Notes: generated by a model from the sequence alone, not told the origin. A DNA stretch of 64,000 nucleotides from RGIG1959 sp045604545 (GCA_045604545.1 JAZUOG010000035.1:1-64000); one strand, 5' to 3'. Shown: positions 1 through 8,638, counted from the first letter of the stretch. Program-made: numbers and translations.

Positions 1-247
1 CCAAAACATACAGCCCAAAAATACGCTTTCCAATACTGCGACCGTTAAAAATCACATCTCTAAATACAAATAACACAGGGTATAAAAAAACAAGTAAAAC
101 AAACAACAAAGCGACTCCTGCGTTTTGTAAAGTAGGATAGCGAGCAAAATCGGGATTCAGCGCCAAAAAGAGCATACACGGAAGCCCCGACAAATTCCAA
201 TCGATAATCCATGCAATAATTCTTCGAACCAGCACATTGTTATTCAT
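1..247 (-). CDS. RDD family membrane protein (partial, C-terminus beyond the left edge)
   Basis: The minus strand from 247 reads an open frame for 82 codons and leaves the window without a stop. It begins MNNNVLVRRIIAWIID and contains RDVIFNGRSIGKRIFG, which match the opening Arg-Arg/Asp segment and the N-G-x-S-x-G-K-R segment of RDD domains. A hydrophobic helix lies between them (about residues 45-63). An AGGAG box sits seven bases before the ATG, which supports this start. RDD proteins are small integral membrane proteins; some have been linked to ion or solute transport, but this one cannot be assigned a substrate. It is the first gene downstream of the tRNA terminator on the same strand. 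Confidence 0.75.
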   Translation of the reverse strand, partial: MNNNVLVRRIIAWIIDWNLSGLPCMLFLALNPDFARYPTLQNAGVALLFVLLVFLYPVLFVFRDVIFNGRSIGKRIFGLYVL

Positions 248-297
248 ACCACCATCTCCTTGTGTGTATGATAGCATAAAAACGGCAAAGGGGCAAT

Positions 298-403
298 AAT
301 TATTCATTATTCATCAGCAAAGCGACTTCATTTTTCATTATTCATTCGGAAATCCGTTCTCTTTTAATGAATAATGAATGATGAAAAATGAATAGTGAAT
401 AAT
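298..403. repeat. AT-rich imperfect inverted repeat built from TATTCATTATTCAT units
   Basis: Both arms repeat the words ATTCATTATTCAT and TTTTTCATTATTCAT on one side (298-344) and their complements on the other (364-403), around a short centre. The arms would fold into a long imperfect hairpin. It sits between the tRNA terminator and the RDD gene and contains no coding frame. It resembles the small palindromic repeats scattered in clostridial genomes, but whether it is multicopy here cannot be seen from one window. Confidence 0.6.
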
Positions 404-411
404 ACAAAACA

Positions 412-441
412 AAAATCCGCTCACTTTCGTGAACGGATTTT
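412..441 (-). terminator. Rho-independent terminator of the tRNA-Asp/tRNA-Thr unit
   Basis: A 13-bp nearly perfect stem (412-424 with 429-441, one mismatch) closes a four-base loop. On the minus strand it is followed by TTTTTG TTTTG. It lies five bases past the CCA end of tRNA-Thr, so it is the natural end of the two-tRNA transcript. Confidence 0.85.
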
Positions 442-445
442 CGTT

Positions 446-521
446 TGGAGCTGATAACCAGAGTCGAACTGGTGACCTCATCCTTACCAAGGATGCGCTC
501 TCCCTACTGAGCTATATCAGC
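446..521 (-). tRNA. tRNA-Thr (anticodon GGT)
   Basis: The minus strand folds as a complete cloverleaf. The acceptor GCTGATA pairs with TATCAGC, the anticodon stem CATCC/GGATG holds loop TTGGTAA with anticodon GGT, and the T arm carries the GTTCGAC loop. The discriminator is T and a 3' CCA is encoded (446-448). It reads ACC/ACT threonine codons. It is co-transcribed behind tRNA-Asp, nine bases away. Confidence 0.95.
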
Positions 522-530
522 AAAGAATCG

Positions 531-604
531 CGACCCGGAACGGGCTCGAACCGTCGACCTCTAGCGTGACAGGCTAGCGTTCTAACCAGCTGAACTACCG
601 GGCC
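531..604 (-). tRNA. tRNA-Asp (anticodon GTC)
   Basis: The minus strand gives a full cloverleaf with acceptor GGCCCGG paired to CCGGGTC. The anticodon stem CTAGC/GCTAG holds loop CTGTCAC with anticodon GTC, and the T loop is GTTCGAG. The discriminator is G. The next three bases are CGA, so CCA is not encoded and must be added after transcription, unlike the tRNA-Thr next to it. It is the first tRNA behind the promoter at 634-662. Confidence 0.95.
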
Positions 605-633
605 ATTCTCAGTTGTCTGCGACAACGTTAGTT

Positions 634-662
634 ATTATACCTATTCCGAGGAGATTTGTCAA
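634..662 (-). promoter_or_regulatory. Sigma-A type promoter for tRNA-Asp/tRNA-Thr
   Basis: The minus strand shows TTGACA (657-662), a 17-base spacer and TATAAT (634-639): both hexamers are perfect consensus. It lies about 30 bases before tRNA-Asp and just after the stop of prmC. Confidence 0.9.
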
Positions 663-695
663 TAGGTATTTTTGATTTTTTTGAATTTTTCGCAA

Positions 696-1538
696 TTATT
701 TTTTTACACCGCACACAACGCGATCGACGCCGCCAAAGTCGCGATAAATCGTCACATCGGCGATGCCCGCCGCTTCAAAAATCGCCTTGACAACCTCTGC
801 CTGTCCGATCCCCACTTCCACGGCAAGAATGCCGTCTCGGCGCAGATGCGGTATCCATACAGACGCGATCGCCCGATAAAATGTCAAGCCGTCGGCATCG
901 CCGTCAAGCGCCATGCGCGGCTCGTGCTGTACCTCCCGCATCAGGCTGTCAATATCCGCGGAAGGAATATACGGCGGGTTGGAAACGATGACATCAAACT
1001 CGCCGTAATCGTGTTCGGGAGCAAGCACGGTATCCTGCACGATGCGCAGGTCGGCGCGGTTATAGTGCGCGGCATTGCGGCGAAGATAGACAAGCGCCTC
1101 GTCCGACAACTCCACCGCCGTCGGGCGCACATTGCCGCACAGCGACCACACGCCAAGTCCCACACAGCCGCTTCCCGCACACAGATCGAGCAATGACACC
1201 TCGCGGTTTTTGGGAAGCCGCTCCGCGACAACCTCGCACAGGAGCTCCGTGTCGGGACGCGGAATGAGCACCCCCTTACCCACGTCCAGTGTCAACGAAA
1301 GAAAATCCCATGTGCCGAGGATATACTGCAAGGGTTCACCCTTGGCGCGGCGCGTGGCGGCAGTCAAAAGAGATGCCGTGATCTCCTCGGAAAGGATCGT
1401 GAAATCGCTTTCATAGTGATGTCCGTGCGGCAGATGTCCGATGTCTTCCATCAGACAGCATGCATCAAAGGCGGGGCTGTCGCACCCCGCCTTTTCCAGC
1501 ATTTGTGTTATCATCATGTAAAGTTGTGAAGCTGTCAT
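696..1538 (-). CDS. prmC: Peptide chain release factor N5-glutamine methyltransferase
   Basis: PrmC (HemK) methylates the GGQ glutamine of release factors RF1/RF2 with S-adenosylmethionine. The 280-aa protein has the family's N-terminal helical domain (about 1-75), a GxG SAM-binding loop (DLCAGSGCVGLGV) and the diagnostic NPPY catalytic motif inside VSNPPYIPS. The open frame extends further upstream, but that part overlaps the end of the DUF1385 gene. MTASQLYMM at 1538, preceded by GGTGAG, matches the usual N-terminus. It is the last gene of the lipoprotein/two-component operon. DUF1385-prmC adjacency is common in Clostridia. Confidence 0.93.
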   Translation of the reverse strand: MTASQLYMMITQMLEKAGCDSPAFDACCLMEDIGHLPHGHHYESDFTILSEEITASLLTAATRRAKGEPLQYILGTWDFLSLTLDVGKGVLIPRPDTELLCEVVAERLPKNREVSLLDLCAGSGCVGLGVWSLCGNVRPTAVELSDEALVYLRRNAAHYNRADLRIVQDTVLAPEHDYGEFDVIVSNPPYIPSADIDSLMREVQHEPRMALDGDADGLTFYRAIASVWIPHLRRDGILAVEVGIGQAEVVKAIFEAAGIADVTIYRDFGGVDRVVCGVKK

Positions 1539-1543
1539 GACTC

Positions 1544-2512
1544 TCACCAGTTGTCCGAATCTTTGTCCTCGGGAACGACCATCAGAAACGCCGTGATGGC
1601 GCATTCGATCATGTCGTCCGTGGGTTCCTTTGTCGTGATGCGTTGCATCCATTTGCCGGGAGCGGAGAACGCGCGAGTGACGAGGTTGTCGTGGCGTCCG
1701 GCAATTTTGAGAAGCTCATAGCCGATGCCCATGACAAGCGGAAGTGTCAGAATTTTGATCACCGCATACAACCATGTGGGCAGGCTCGCGGGAATAAACA
1801 TGGAGATTGCCACACCCACGACCATCATCAAAATCATGAACGAGGTGCCGCAACGCGGATGAAAACGCGACTCGGTGCGCACATTTTCAACAGTAAGCTC
1901 CTTGCCGTGTTCGTAGCAGAAGATGGTCTTATGCTCCGCGCCATGGTACGCAAACACGCGCTTGATATCCTTCATCTGAGAGACAAGGATCATATACACA
2001 AGGAAGATGGCGATCTTCAACACGCCCGTGATAAAAGCTTTGAGAAGATTGTAACCGAAGTGGTCGCCGATTTCGCGGGGAATACCGAGAAGCGGAGACA
2101 CCAGATCGTACACCAGCGTCGGCAGGTACATAAACAGACCGACGGCAAGCGCCACGCCGAGAACGGCACTGATGACCACCACGATCGGCATGATCTTCTG
2201 AATGAATTGGTTGTCCTTCTCCATCTCCTCTTCTGTGCGGGTGCCGTCGTTTTCCAGTTCCTCCATACCGCTCATTTCCGCGGATTTCATCAGCGATTTG
2301 TAGCCGATGATCATGGAATCGACAAAGTTGAAGATACCGCGCACAAGCGGCATACGGAAAAAGATCAGTTTTCGTTTTTGGTTGTCCCACTCATCGGTGC
2401 GGATCTCGCCGCTGGTGTGGCGGACAGCCATCGCGGTCTTTTCGGGACCGCGCATCATCACACCTTCGATCAATGCCTGACCGCCGATGGATGTCTTTTT
2501 TTCTTTGCTCAT
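1544..2512 (-). CDS. DUF1385 family membrane protein
   Basis: The 322-aa protein opens with GGQALIEGVMMRGP, the hallmark of DUF1385. It has several hydrophobic helices (about 110-135, 155-180, 225-275) and the conserved YHGAEHKTIFCYEHG segment, whose His/Glu/Cys spacing suggests metal binding. The function of the family is unknown. It lies between the sensor kinase (17 bases) and prmC (5 bases) and is probably translated from the same transcript. An AAGGG box precedes the ATG. Confidence 0.88.
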   Translation of the reverse strand: MSKEKKTSIGGQALIEGVMMRGPEKTAMAVRHTSGEIRTDEWDNQKRKLIFFRMPLVRGIFNFVDSMIIGYKSLMKSAEMSGMEELENDGTRTEEEMEKDNQFIQKIMPIVVVISAVLGVALAVGLFMYLPTLVYDLVSPLLGIPREIGDHFGYNLLKAFITGVLKIAIFLVYMILVSQMKDIKRVFAYHGAEHKTIFCYEHGKELTVENVRTESRFHPRCGTSFMILMMVVGVAISMFIPASLPTWLYAVIKILTLPLVMGIGYELLKIAGRHDNLVTRAFSAPGKWMQRITTKEPTDDMIECAITAFLMVVPEDKDSDNW

Positions 2513-2529
2513 AGAGTTGTTCCCTTCTG

Positions 2530-3954
2530 TCAGAGGATAGTCGTGTCAACGCCCGCCGATTTCGGCACAGGCAGACGAATGGTCACGGTGGTGCCGACGC
2601 CCTCCTCACTGCGGATATCCAGCGTGCCGCCGTGACGGCGCACGATCTCATCGGCAAGAGCCAGTCCGATGCCCGAACCGGGCTTTGTGGGGTTGGCACG
2701 GAAGAACCGTTCTTTGACGTGCGGCAATGCATCCGCAGGAATACCGATGCCGTTGTCGCTGATAATAATTTTGATGATCGAACCGATCAGACGTGCTTCT
2801 ACATGAAGCACACTGCCGGGATTGGAATACTTGATGGCGTTATCCATTACGTTGATAAACACCTGTTTGAGACGGTCGGGATCGCCGATAATGGGAGGAA
2901 GATGAATACATTCAATATAATCCACCGTCACGTCCTCACGGGATGCACGTTCACGGAACAGCAATACCGTTTCCTCGAGCTCGGCAAGCACATCCATTTG
3001 CACTGTTTTGAGTTCAAATTGTCCGCTTTGCAGACGAGAGAAGTCAAGCAGCTCTTCCACGATGCCCGACAGGCGTCTGGCTTCATGAGAGATAACCTGC
3101 ATACCCTTCTGGATGATTTCCGGATCACTGGTCTGCCCCATCGTTTCGCTCCAGCCGGTGATGGCGGTGAGCGGTGTACGCAGTTCGTGAGAGACCGTGC
3201 TGATGAATTCGTTTTTCATCTTTTCACCGCGGGCAATTTCGCCCGCCATGAAATTGATCGTATCGGCAAGATCGCCGATCTCATCATCGTATTTTTTCTC
3301 AATACGGGCGTCATAGTCGCCCATCGCGATGGTTTTGGCGGTTTCACCGATTTCCTTCAGCGGTCGGACGATGGAACTGACGAAATAGGAGCTGGAGAGC
3401 ATCACAAAGATGACGAGCACGACGCCGCCGATCACCATCACACCGATCCATGTTGTGATCTGACGGTCAACCAGTGTCAGCGAGGTCACATAACGTACCG
3501 CGCCGTACACCGTGCCGTTGCCGTCGCAAATCACCGACATGACCGACATGATATTCTCACCGCCGGTGGAATCTCCGTTCCACATGGCCGTGTATTCTTC
3601 CGTTTCGGCAACGGCATGTTGAAACTCGGGAGCCATATCCGTCGCCGGCACAAAACCCGTCGACGACATCAGCACCTGTCCTTCGCTGTTGACAATCTGA
3701 AGTTCAAAAGCTTCGTTCTCGGTGAAGGTCTCCGCAAAATCACGCGCCGTCACTTCAAAATCAAAATCCACATCGGACGTGTACTGCAGAAAATAGTTAC
3801 GGCTTGTCTGAGCGTGGTCGGAAAGGACCGACTCCACATTTTCATAAAAGTATGTGCGCATCAGCAATGCAAACACGATTTCCAGCACAACCAACAAAAT
3901 GGCGATCACGCCAAAGCCGTTGATCAACCAACGCCGTGTAATGCCGCGTTTCAT
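2530..3954 (-). CDS. Membrane sensor histidine kinase (HAMP-HisKA-HATPase)
   Basis: The 474-aa protein has two membrane helices (about 10-32 and 168-192) flanking an extracellular sensor region of about 135 residues. A HAMP domain follows (about 190-243), then a HisKA domain with the phospho-acceptor His256 in FISTVSHELRTPLTAITGW. The HATPase domain carries an N box (DNAIKYS), G1 (DNGIGIP) and G2 (GSGIGLAL). It should autophosphorylate and pass phosphate to the OmpR-type regulator encoded immediately upstream (38 bases). GGAGGGG lies ahead of the ATG. The signal is unknown; its architecture resembles PhoR/VicK-type kinases without a PAS domain. Confidence 0.93.
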   Translation of the reverse strand: MKRGITRRWLINGFGVIAILLVVLEIVFALLMRTYFYENVESVLSDHAQTSRNYFLQYTSDVDFDFEVTARDFAETFTENEAFELQIVNSEGQVLMSSTGFVPATDMAPEFQHAVAETEEYTAMWNGDSTGGENIMSVMSVICDGNGTVYGAVRYVTSLTLVDRQITTWIGVMVIGGVVLVIFVMLSSSYFVSSIVRPLKEIGETAKTIAMGDYDARIEKKYDDEIGDLADTINFMAGEIARGEKMKNEFISTVSHELRTPLTAITGWSETMGQTSDPEIIQKGMQVISHEARRLSGIVEELLDFSRLQSGQFELKTVQMDVLAELEETVLLFRERASREDVTVDYIECIHLPPIIGDPDRLKQVFINVMDNAIKYSNPGSVLHVEARLIGSIIKIIISDNGIGIPADALPHVKERFFRANPTKPGSGIGLALADEIVRRHGGTLDIRSEEGVGTTVTIRLPVPKSAGVDTTIL

Positions 3955-3992
3955 GAGCCGTCCCCTCCTCTCCGTTGTAATGCGATGTTATA

Positions 3993-4694
3993 TCAGGCGT
4001 TCCATTTATAGCCGAGACCCCAGACGGTCATGATGTGTTCCGGGCTGGAGGGGTTGGTTTCGATCTTCATACGCAAACGACGGATATTGACATCGACAAT
4101 CTTTTCCTCGCCGAAATAATCCTCACCCCACACACGATGAAGAATATCGGTGCGGCTGAGCGGTTTGCCGGGATTGGTGAAGAAATATTCAATGATCTGG
4201 AACTCCAGTTGAGTCAATTCAACGGGGGTACCGTCACGCATCAAGCTGCGGTTGCGCAGATTGAGCACAAAGTCACCCTGACGGATCTCTTCGAGGTATT
4301 GCACTTCCATACGCTGACGGGCGGCGTCGACGCGGCGATAGAGTGCATCTACACGGGCAACCAGTTCGGACGGGCTGAAGGGCTTCGTGACATAGTCGTC
4401 GGCACCCATCATCAAACCGCCGACCTTTTCCATTTCCTGCGTACGGGCGGTGAGCATAATGATGCCCATGGAATCACTGCGTTCACGCAGACCGCGGCAG
4501 ACAGCAAAACCGTCCATACCGGGAAGCATAATATCGAGCAGGGCAATGTCGGGTTTGTCATCGGCACGGTCATAACGATCCAGCGCCTCTTCACCCGAGC
4601 CCGCCTCGATCACTTCATAACCGGAACGACGGAGATTGATCACAACAAATTCGCGGATCGACACCTCGTCCTCACAAACCAAAATACGTTTCAT
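3993..4694 (-). CDS. OmpR/PhoB-family response regulator
   Basis: The 233-aa protein has an intact receiver domain (1-120) with the acidic pocket E9-D10, phospho-acceptor Asp54 in ALLDIMLPG, Thr82 and Lys104 in TKPFSP. A winged-helix effector domain follows (about 135-233), with the recognition segment VDVNIRRLRMKIE and wing sequence GLGYKW. It is the partner of the histidine kinase encoded just downstream and lies 18 bases after the lipoprotein gene. The three genes probably form one signalling unit whose targets cannot be told from sequence. Confidence 0.93.
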   Translation of the reverse strand: MKRILVCEDEVSIREFVVINLRRSGYEVIEAGSGEEALDRYDRADDKPDIALLDIMLPGMDGFAVCRGLRERSDSMGIIMLTARTQEMEKVGGLMMGADDYVTKPFSPSELVARVDALYRRVDAARQRMEVQYLEEIRQGDFVLNLRNRSLMRDGTPVELTQLEFQIIEYFFTNPGKPLSRTDILHRVWGEDYFGEEKIVDVNIRRLRMKIETNPSSPEHIMTVWGLGYKWNA

Positions 4695-4712
4695 AATAAC
4701 AGCCGCCTTTCT

Positions 4713-6062
4713 TTATTCCGTTTCATAGAGAGAGAATAATTCGCTGAGTATATCCATTGATAATTCGAAATCCTCGTCCTTGTCGTACTGGATTTCGTAG
4801 CACATCGTTTTGCCGGTTTCGAGGAACAGGTAGTTTTCGTTTGAGAAGGGATTATCTTCACCGACAGGATATGCCACAATTTTGAACAGCGTCGCTCCGA
4901 CAACGCCGTCTTCTGCTTTTTTGACGATCAGGCGACGAGTCTCTGCGTCATATGTCGCGGTGATCTTCCCGAGCCACTCTTCGGGAATGGTGATACTGTA
5001 ACCATCGATCGCATTGATGATGTTGGTTTCTTCAATGGTGGCGATGCGGCGATCAAAATCCCAGGAATACCACTCGCTCAGCCACAGTGTGATGTCTTTG
5101 TTATCTTTGAATTCATCACCGGGCAGACGATACGACCGCGGCCATTCCATTTGTCCGTCGAGATCGATATCTTTGCAAGGAACAGCCGATTCTCTGGCGG
5201 ACATCGAGGTGATATTGGTGGCAGGGTCATAAAGCGGTGTCGTCAGAATCTGTCCGTCCCAAACGATCAATTCCGTGATCGTGGTGTTGACGTCCTTGGT
5301 GCAATCCTGATACAGCGCGCGGATATCATCATCGACATCGGCAAATGTGTAGCTTCCGAATTGCAGGATACGTCCGTCAAGCTGAGAGGTACCCTTTTCG
5401 ACAACAGTGCCTTCCTCCATCGACAGCAATCGCACCGTCGATTTTTCGGTTTCGGCACTGACACGGAACAGCAGCAGATCATCACGATCCTCATCCACCA
5501 TACTGCCGACGACCATATGCGTATAGGTATCGCTGTAAAGGGAGACAAGGTTGTTGTCTTCCCAGGAATACAGCATCAGACGGCGGTCGCGGGTATCGTA
5601 CATACTGAAGCCCGCAAACAGTTCGGATTTTCCGTCACCGTTGAGATCGCCGAAGTGCACACGTTCGATTTCCGTGGCAAGACCTTCAATGTCCTCCACG
5701 CAAACCCAGCCACCGCCTTCACGTCTGAGCAGCGCAATGTGCGTGTTTGCGCCCTCGGGCTGTAATGCGTAAAACGCCACCGCATCATCAACACCGTCGC
5801 CGTCAATATCCTTCATGATGAACGCTGAGCGATATTCACCCATTTTGGGATACTTGAGAACATACGACACCGAGGTGGTATCGTTCGAATCGGTATTGGC
5901 GGCAAAGATATGCCGTTCAAGGGCATCTTGAATGTTGCTTTGTTCGCCCTGAGCGTGAGGAGCCCGCAACTGCGACTCCACGTCCAGGTTCATGAATGTA
6001 CAGCCTGTCAAGGAAAAAATGACAGCAATGCACATCACAAGAGCAAGACATCCGGACTTCAT
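4713..6062 (-). CDS. Lipoprotein with FG-GAP/VCBS-type repeats, first gene of a two-component operon
   Basis: The chosen start, MKSGCLALVM at 6062, has AGGAGG eight bases upstream; an in-frame ATG 24 bases earlier lacks such a site. A signal peptide ends in the lipobox LTG-Cys21, so the 449-aa protein should be lipid-anchored outside the membrane. Asp-rich Ca-binding-like repeats follow (DIDGDGVDDAVAF, DLNGDGKSELFAG, DEDRDDLLLFRV), as in FG-GAP/VCBS beta-propellers. Its position as leader of the operon with the sensor kinase suggests it modulates sensing or is autoregulated; this is inference. No enzymatic motif is seen. Confidence 0.8.
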   Translation of the reverse strand: MKSGCLALVMCIAVIFSLTGCTFMNLDVESQLRAPHAQGEQSNIQDALERHIFAANTDSNDTTSVSYVLKYPKMGEYRSAFIMKDIDGDGVDDAVAFYALQPEGANTHIALLRREGGGWVCVEDIEGLATEIERVHFGDLNGDGKSELFAGFSMYDTRDRRLMLYSWEDNNLVSLYSDTYTHMVVGSMVDEDRDDLLLFRVSAETEKSTVRLLSMEEGTVVEKGTSQLDGRILQFGSYTFADVDDDIRALYQDCTKDVNTTITELIVWDGQILTTPLYDPATNITSMSARESAVPCKDIDLDGQMEWPRSYRLPGDEFKDNKDITLWLSEWYSWDFDRRIATIEETNIINAIDGYSITIPEEWLGKITATYDAETRRLIVKKAEDGVVGATLFKIVAYPVGEDNPFSNENYLFLETGKTMCYEIQYDKDEDFELSMDILSELFSLYETE

Positions 6063-6099
6063 GTGCCATTCCTCCTTTTGACGCACTTACATAAATACA

Positions 6100-6128
6100 A
6101 TTATATATCTTTTCTTCAAAACTGTCAA
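6100..6128 (-). promoter_or_regulatory. Sigma-A type promoter of the lipoprotein/two-component/DUF1385/prmC operon
   Basis: On the minus strand TTGACA (6123-6128), a 17-base spacer and TATAAT (6100-6105) precede the lipoprotein ATG by about 38 bases. Both hexamers are consensus. Confidence 0.88.
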
Positions 6129-6218
6129 TAAAAGGTGTCGTTCCGACGCTGTTTTTTTCGTGAAGTTTTTGTAAAGAAGAAATATTCTCAAAAAGTTGAA
6201 AATATCCCAAAAAAAGAC

Positions 6219-6247
6219 TTGCATTTTACGGAATTATCTGTTACAAT
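6219..6247 (+). promoter_or_regulatory. Promoter of rpmB
   Basis: TTGCAT (6219-6224), 17 bases, TACAAT (6242-6247). It lies about 47 bases ahead of the rpmB start and is divergent from the promoter at 6100-6128. Confidence 0.75.
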
Positions 6248-6293
6248 ACGACTGTTGTTTTTCTTTAGCGTAATTTAAGGAGGTGCAGATACA

Positions 6294-6482
6294 ATGGCAA
6301 AATGTGATTTCTGCGGTAAGAGTGTTACGTTCGGTATTCGCGTTTCTCACTCGCACAGACGTTCCAACCGCACTTGGAAGCCCAACATCAAACGTGTTAA
6401 GGCTGTGGTGAACGGTTCTCCGAAGAGGGTTTACGCCTGCACCCGTTGCCTGCGTTCCGGCAAGGTCACCCGTGCGGTGTAA
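6294..6482 (+). CDS. rpmB: Large ribosomal subunit protein bL28
   Basis: The 62-aa basic protein begins MAKCDFCGKSVTFG and ends with CTRCLRSGKV. It therefore has two CxxC pairs, the zinc-binding (C+) form of bL28. The middle is rich in Arg/Lys (SHSHRRSNRTWKPN), as expected of this ribosomal protein. AAGGAGG lies ahead of the ATG. It is monocistronic, with its own promoter and a strong terminator. Confidence 0.97.
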   Translation: MAKCDFCGKSVTFGIRVSHSHRRSNRTWKPNIKRVKAVVNGSPKRVYACTRCLRSGKVTRAV

Positions 6483-6514
6483 TGCAGACAACTCTTCTTG
6501 CAAATAGGATCGTC

Positions 6515-6557
6515 GATCCGCTTGTGTCAACGACACAAGCGGATTTTTCCTTTTTTT
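6515..6557 (+). terminator. Rho-independent terminator of rpmB
   Basis: A 13-bp perfect stem (ATCCGCTTGTGTC with its complement, 6516-6544) with a three-base loop is followed by TTTTCC and a run of seven T. Confidence 0.92.
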
Positions 6558-6568
6558 CACCTTTTCTC

Positions 6569-6597
6569 TTGCACATCTGCCTCTTCCCCTATATAAT
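6569..6597 (+). promoter_or_regulatory. Promoter of ppa-pncB
   Basis: TTGCAC (6569-6574), 17 bases, TATAAT (6592-6597), about 36 bases before the ppa start codon. Confidence 0.82.
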
Positions 6598-6632
6598 ATG
6601 AGTATACTCTTGCAAGAAAGGATGATTCCTTC

Positions 6633-7175
6633 ATGAACGTTTGGCACGATATTTCCGAATCCCGCATTCAACCCGACTGCTTTACGGCTGTGATTGAAAT
6701 TCCCAAAGGCGGCAAGAACAAATACGAGCTTGATAAGCAAACCGGTTTGTTGCTTCTTGATCGTGTGCTGTATACTTCCACGCACTATCCCGCCAACTAC
6801 GGCTTTATTCCGCGCACCTATGCCGATGACGGCGACCCGCTGGACGTGCTGGTGTTGTGTCAGGAATCGATCGTACCGATGACGCTCGTGAAATGTCGCC
6901 CGATCGGTGTGATCCTCATGATCGACGGCGAAGAGGTTGACGAAAAGATCATCGCCGTTCCCGTACGTGACCCTTCCTTCTCCTGCTACAACGACATCAA
7001 TGAACTTCCCAAGCACACCGCTGAGGAAATCGAACATTTCTTTACGGTTTATAAAACCCTTGAGCACAACAAGGAAACCCAGGTTCCGCCGGCAATGGGC
7101 AGAGAAAAAGCCATCGAAATCATCTCTCACTGCATGGACGAGTATCGCCATCATTTCTGCGGAAAACGTGATTAA
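6633..7175 (+). CDS. ppa: Inorganic pyrophosphatase (family I)
   Basis: This cytoplasmic Mg-dependent enzyme hydrolyses pyrophosphate to two phosphates, pulling biosynthetic reactions forward. The 180-aa length suits a bacterial family I enzyme. It has EIPKGGKNKYE, the signature DGDPLDVLVL with the three metal-binding Asp residues, and YGFIPRTYADDG. It is followed 17 bases later by pncB, whose reaction releases pyrophosphate, so co-expression makes metabolic sense. Confidence 0.95.
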   Translation: MNVWHDISESRIQPDCFTAVIEIPKGGKNKYELDKQTGLLLLDRVLYTSTHYPANYGFIPRTYADDGDPLDVLVLCQESIVPMTLVKCRPIGVILMIDGEEVDEKIIAVPVRDPSFSCYNDINELPKHTAEEIEHFFTVYKTLEHNKETQVPPAMGREKAIEIISHCMDEYRHHFCGKRD

Positions 7176-7192
7176 TCAAACAAGGAGCGTGC

Positions 7193-8638
7193 ATGACGAT
7201 GGATCGTAACCGATTGACAATGTTGACAGATTTCTATGAAATCACCATGGCAAACGGCTATTTTGAAAACGACCTTCAAAATAAAATCTGTTATTTCGAT
7301 ATGTTCTTTCGTCGTGTTCCCGACGGCGGCGGCTTTGCCATTATGGCGGGTCTTCAGCAGGTGATCGAGTATCTGAAGAACCTGTCCTTCACCGAAGAGG
7401 ACATTGCCTACCTGCGGAATCGCGGATTATTCAGCGAGACGTTTCTTAGCTATTTACAACAATTCCGTTTTTCCTGCGATGTGTGGGCGATTCCCGAAGG
7501 TACCCCCATTTTCCCCAACGAGCCGATTCTCACCGTTCGAGGCCCTGCCATTGAAGCTCAGTTGATCGAAACCATGATTCTACTGTCGATCAATCACCAA
7601 TCGTTGATCGCCACCAAAGCCAACCGCATTGTACGCGCCGCAGACGGTCGCACGGTTCTGGAATTCGGTTCCCGTCGCGCTCAAGGCTATGACGGTGCCA
7701 TCTACGGCGCCAGAGCCGCTTATATCGGCGGTTGCCACGGCACCGCTTGCACCATCTGCGGAAGCGAGCTTGCCATTCCCGCTCTTGGTACCATGGCACA
7801 CAGCTGGGTGCAGATGTTTGACAACGAGCTGGACGCGTTCAAGGCGTACGCCCGCACCTACCCGAACGACTGCACCCTGCTTGTTGACACCTACGATACC
7901 CTTCACTCGGGCATTCCCAATGCCATCAAAACCTTTGATGACGTTCTTGCCCCGCTCGGCTACCGTCCGAAGGCCATTCGTATCGATTCGGGCGACATCA
8001 CCTATCTGTCCAAAAAAGCCCGCAAGATGCTCGATGACAACGGTTATCCCGACTGTAAGATCATCGCCTCCAACTCTCTCGACGAATGGATCATTCGCGA
8101 CATGATCATGCAAGGGGCATGTGTCGACAGCTTCGGTGTCGGCGAGCGTCTTATCACCGCCGCGAGCGATCCTGTTTTCGGCGGCGTTTACAAACTGGTT
8201 GCCCTTGAACAGGACGGTGATATTGTTCCGAGAATCAAAATCAGCGAAAACGTGGCAAAGATCACCAATCCGTGCTACAAAACGCCGTGGCGTTTGTACG
8301 ACAAGGACACCGGTAAAGCCATCGCCGACGTCATCACCCTTCACGATGAAGTGATCGACGAAACGGTTCCCTATCAGATTTTTGATCCCGAACACATCTG
8401 GAAACGCAAGACACTTGAAAACTTCCGTGCAATCAAACTGCAGGTTCCCGTTTTCGAAAACGGTGTCTGCGTGTACCAATCCCCCTCGGTCGAAGAACTG
8501 CGCACATATTGCGCACAGCAACTCGACACCATCTGGGACGAGGTCAAACGATTCGAGAACCCTCACAAATACTATGTTGATCTTTCTCAACAGCTGTGGG
8601 ACGAAAAACAGCGCTTGTTGTGTGAGGCATACTCGTAA
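7193..8638 (+). CDS. pncB: Nicotinate phosphoribosyltransferase
   Basis: PncB converts nicotinate and PRPP to nicotinate mononucleotide plus pyrophosphate in the Preiss-Handler NAD salvage pathway. The 481-aa protein has LTDFYEITMANGYF at the N-terminus, the central EFGSRRAQGYDGA segment, DSGDITYLS for phosphoribosyl binding and GVGERLITA. AAGGAG precedes the first ATG; another ATG lies two codons later and cannot be excluded. It is probably co-transcribed with ppa. Confidence 0.94.
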   Translation: MTMDRNRLTMLTDFYEITMANGYFENDLQNKICYFDMFFRRVPDGGGFAIMAGLQQVIEYLKNLSFTEEDIAYLRNRGLFSETFLSYLQQFRFSCDVWAIPEGTPIFPNEPILTVRGPAIEAQLIETMILLSINHQSLIATKANRIVRAADGRTVLEFGSRRAQGYDGAIYGARAAYIGGCHGTACTICGSELAIPALGTMAHSWVQMFDNELDAFKAYARTYPNDCTLLVDTYDTLHSGIPNAIKTFDDVLAPLGYRPKAIRIDSGDITYLSKKARKMLDDNGYPDCKIIASNSLDEWIIRDMIMQGACVDSFGVGERLITAASDPVFGGVYKLVALEQDGDIVPRIKISENVAKITNPCYKTPWRLYDKDTGKAIADVITLHDEVIDETVPYQIFDPEHIWKRKTLENFRAIKLQVPVFENGVCVYQSPSVEELRTYCAQQLDTIWDEVKRFENPHKYYVDLSQQLWDEKQRLLCEAYS

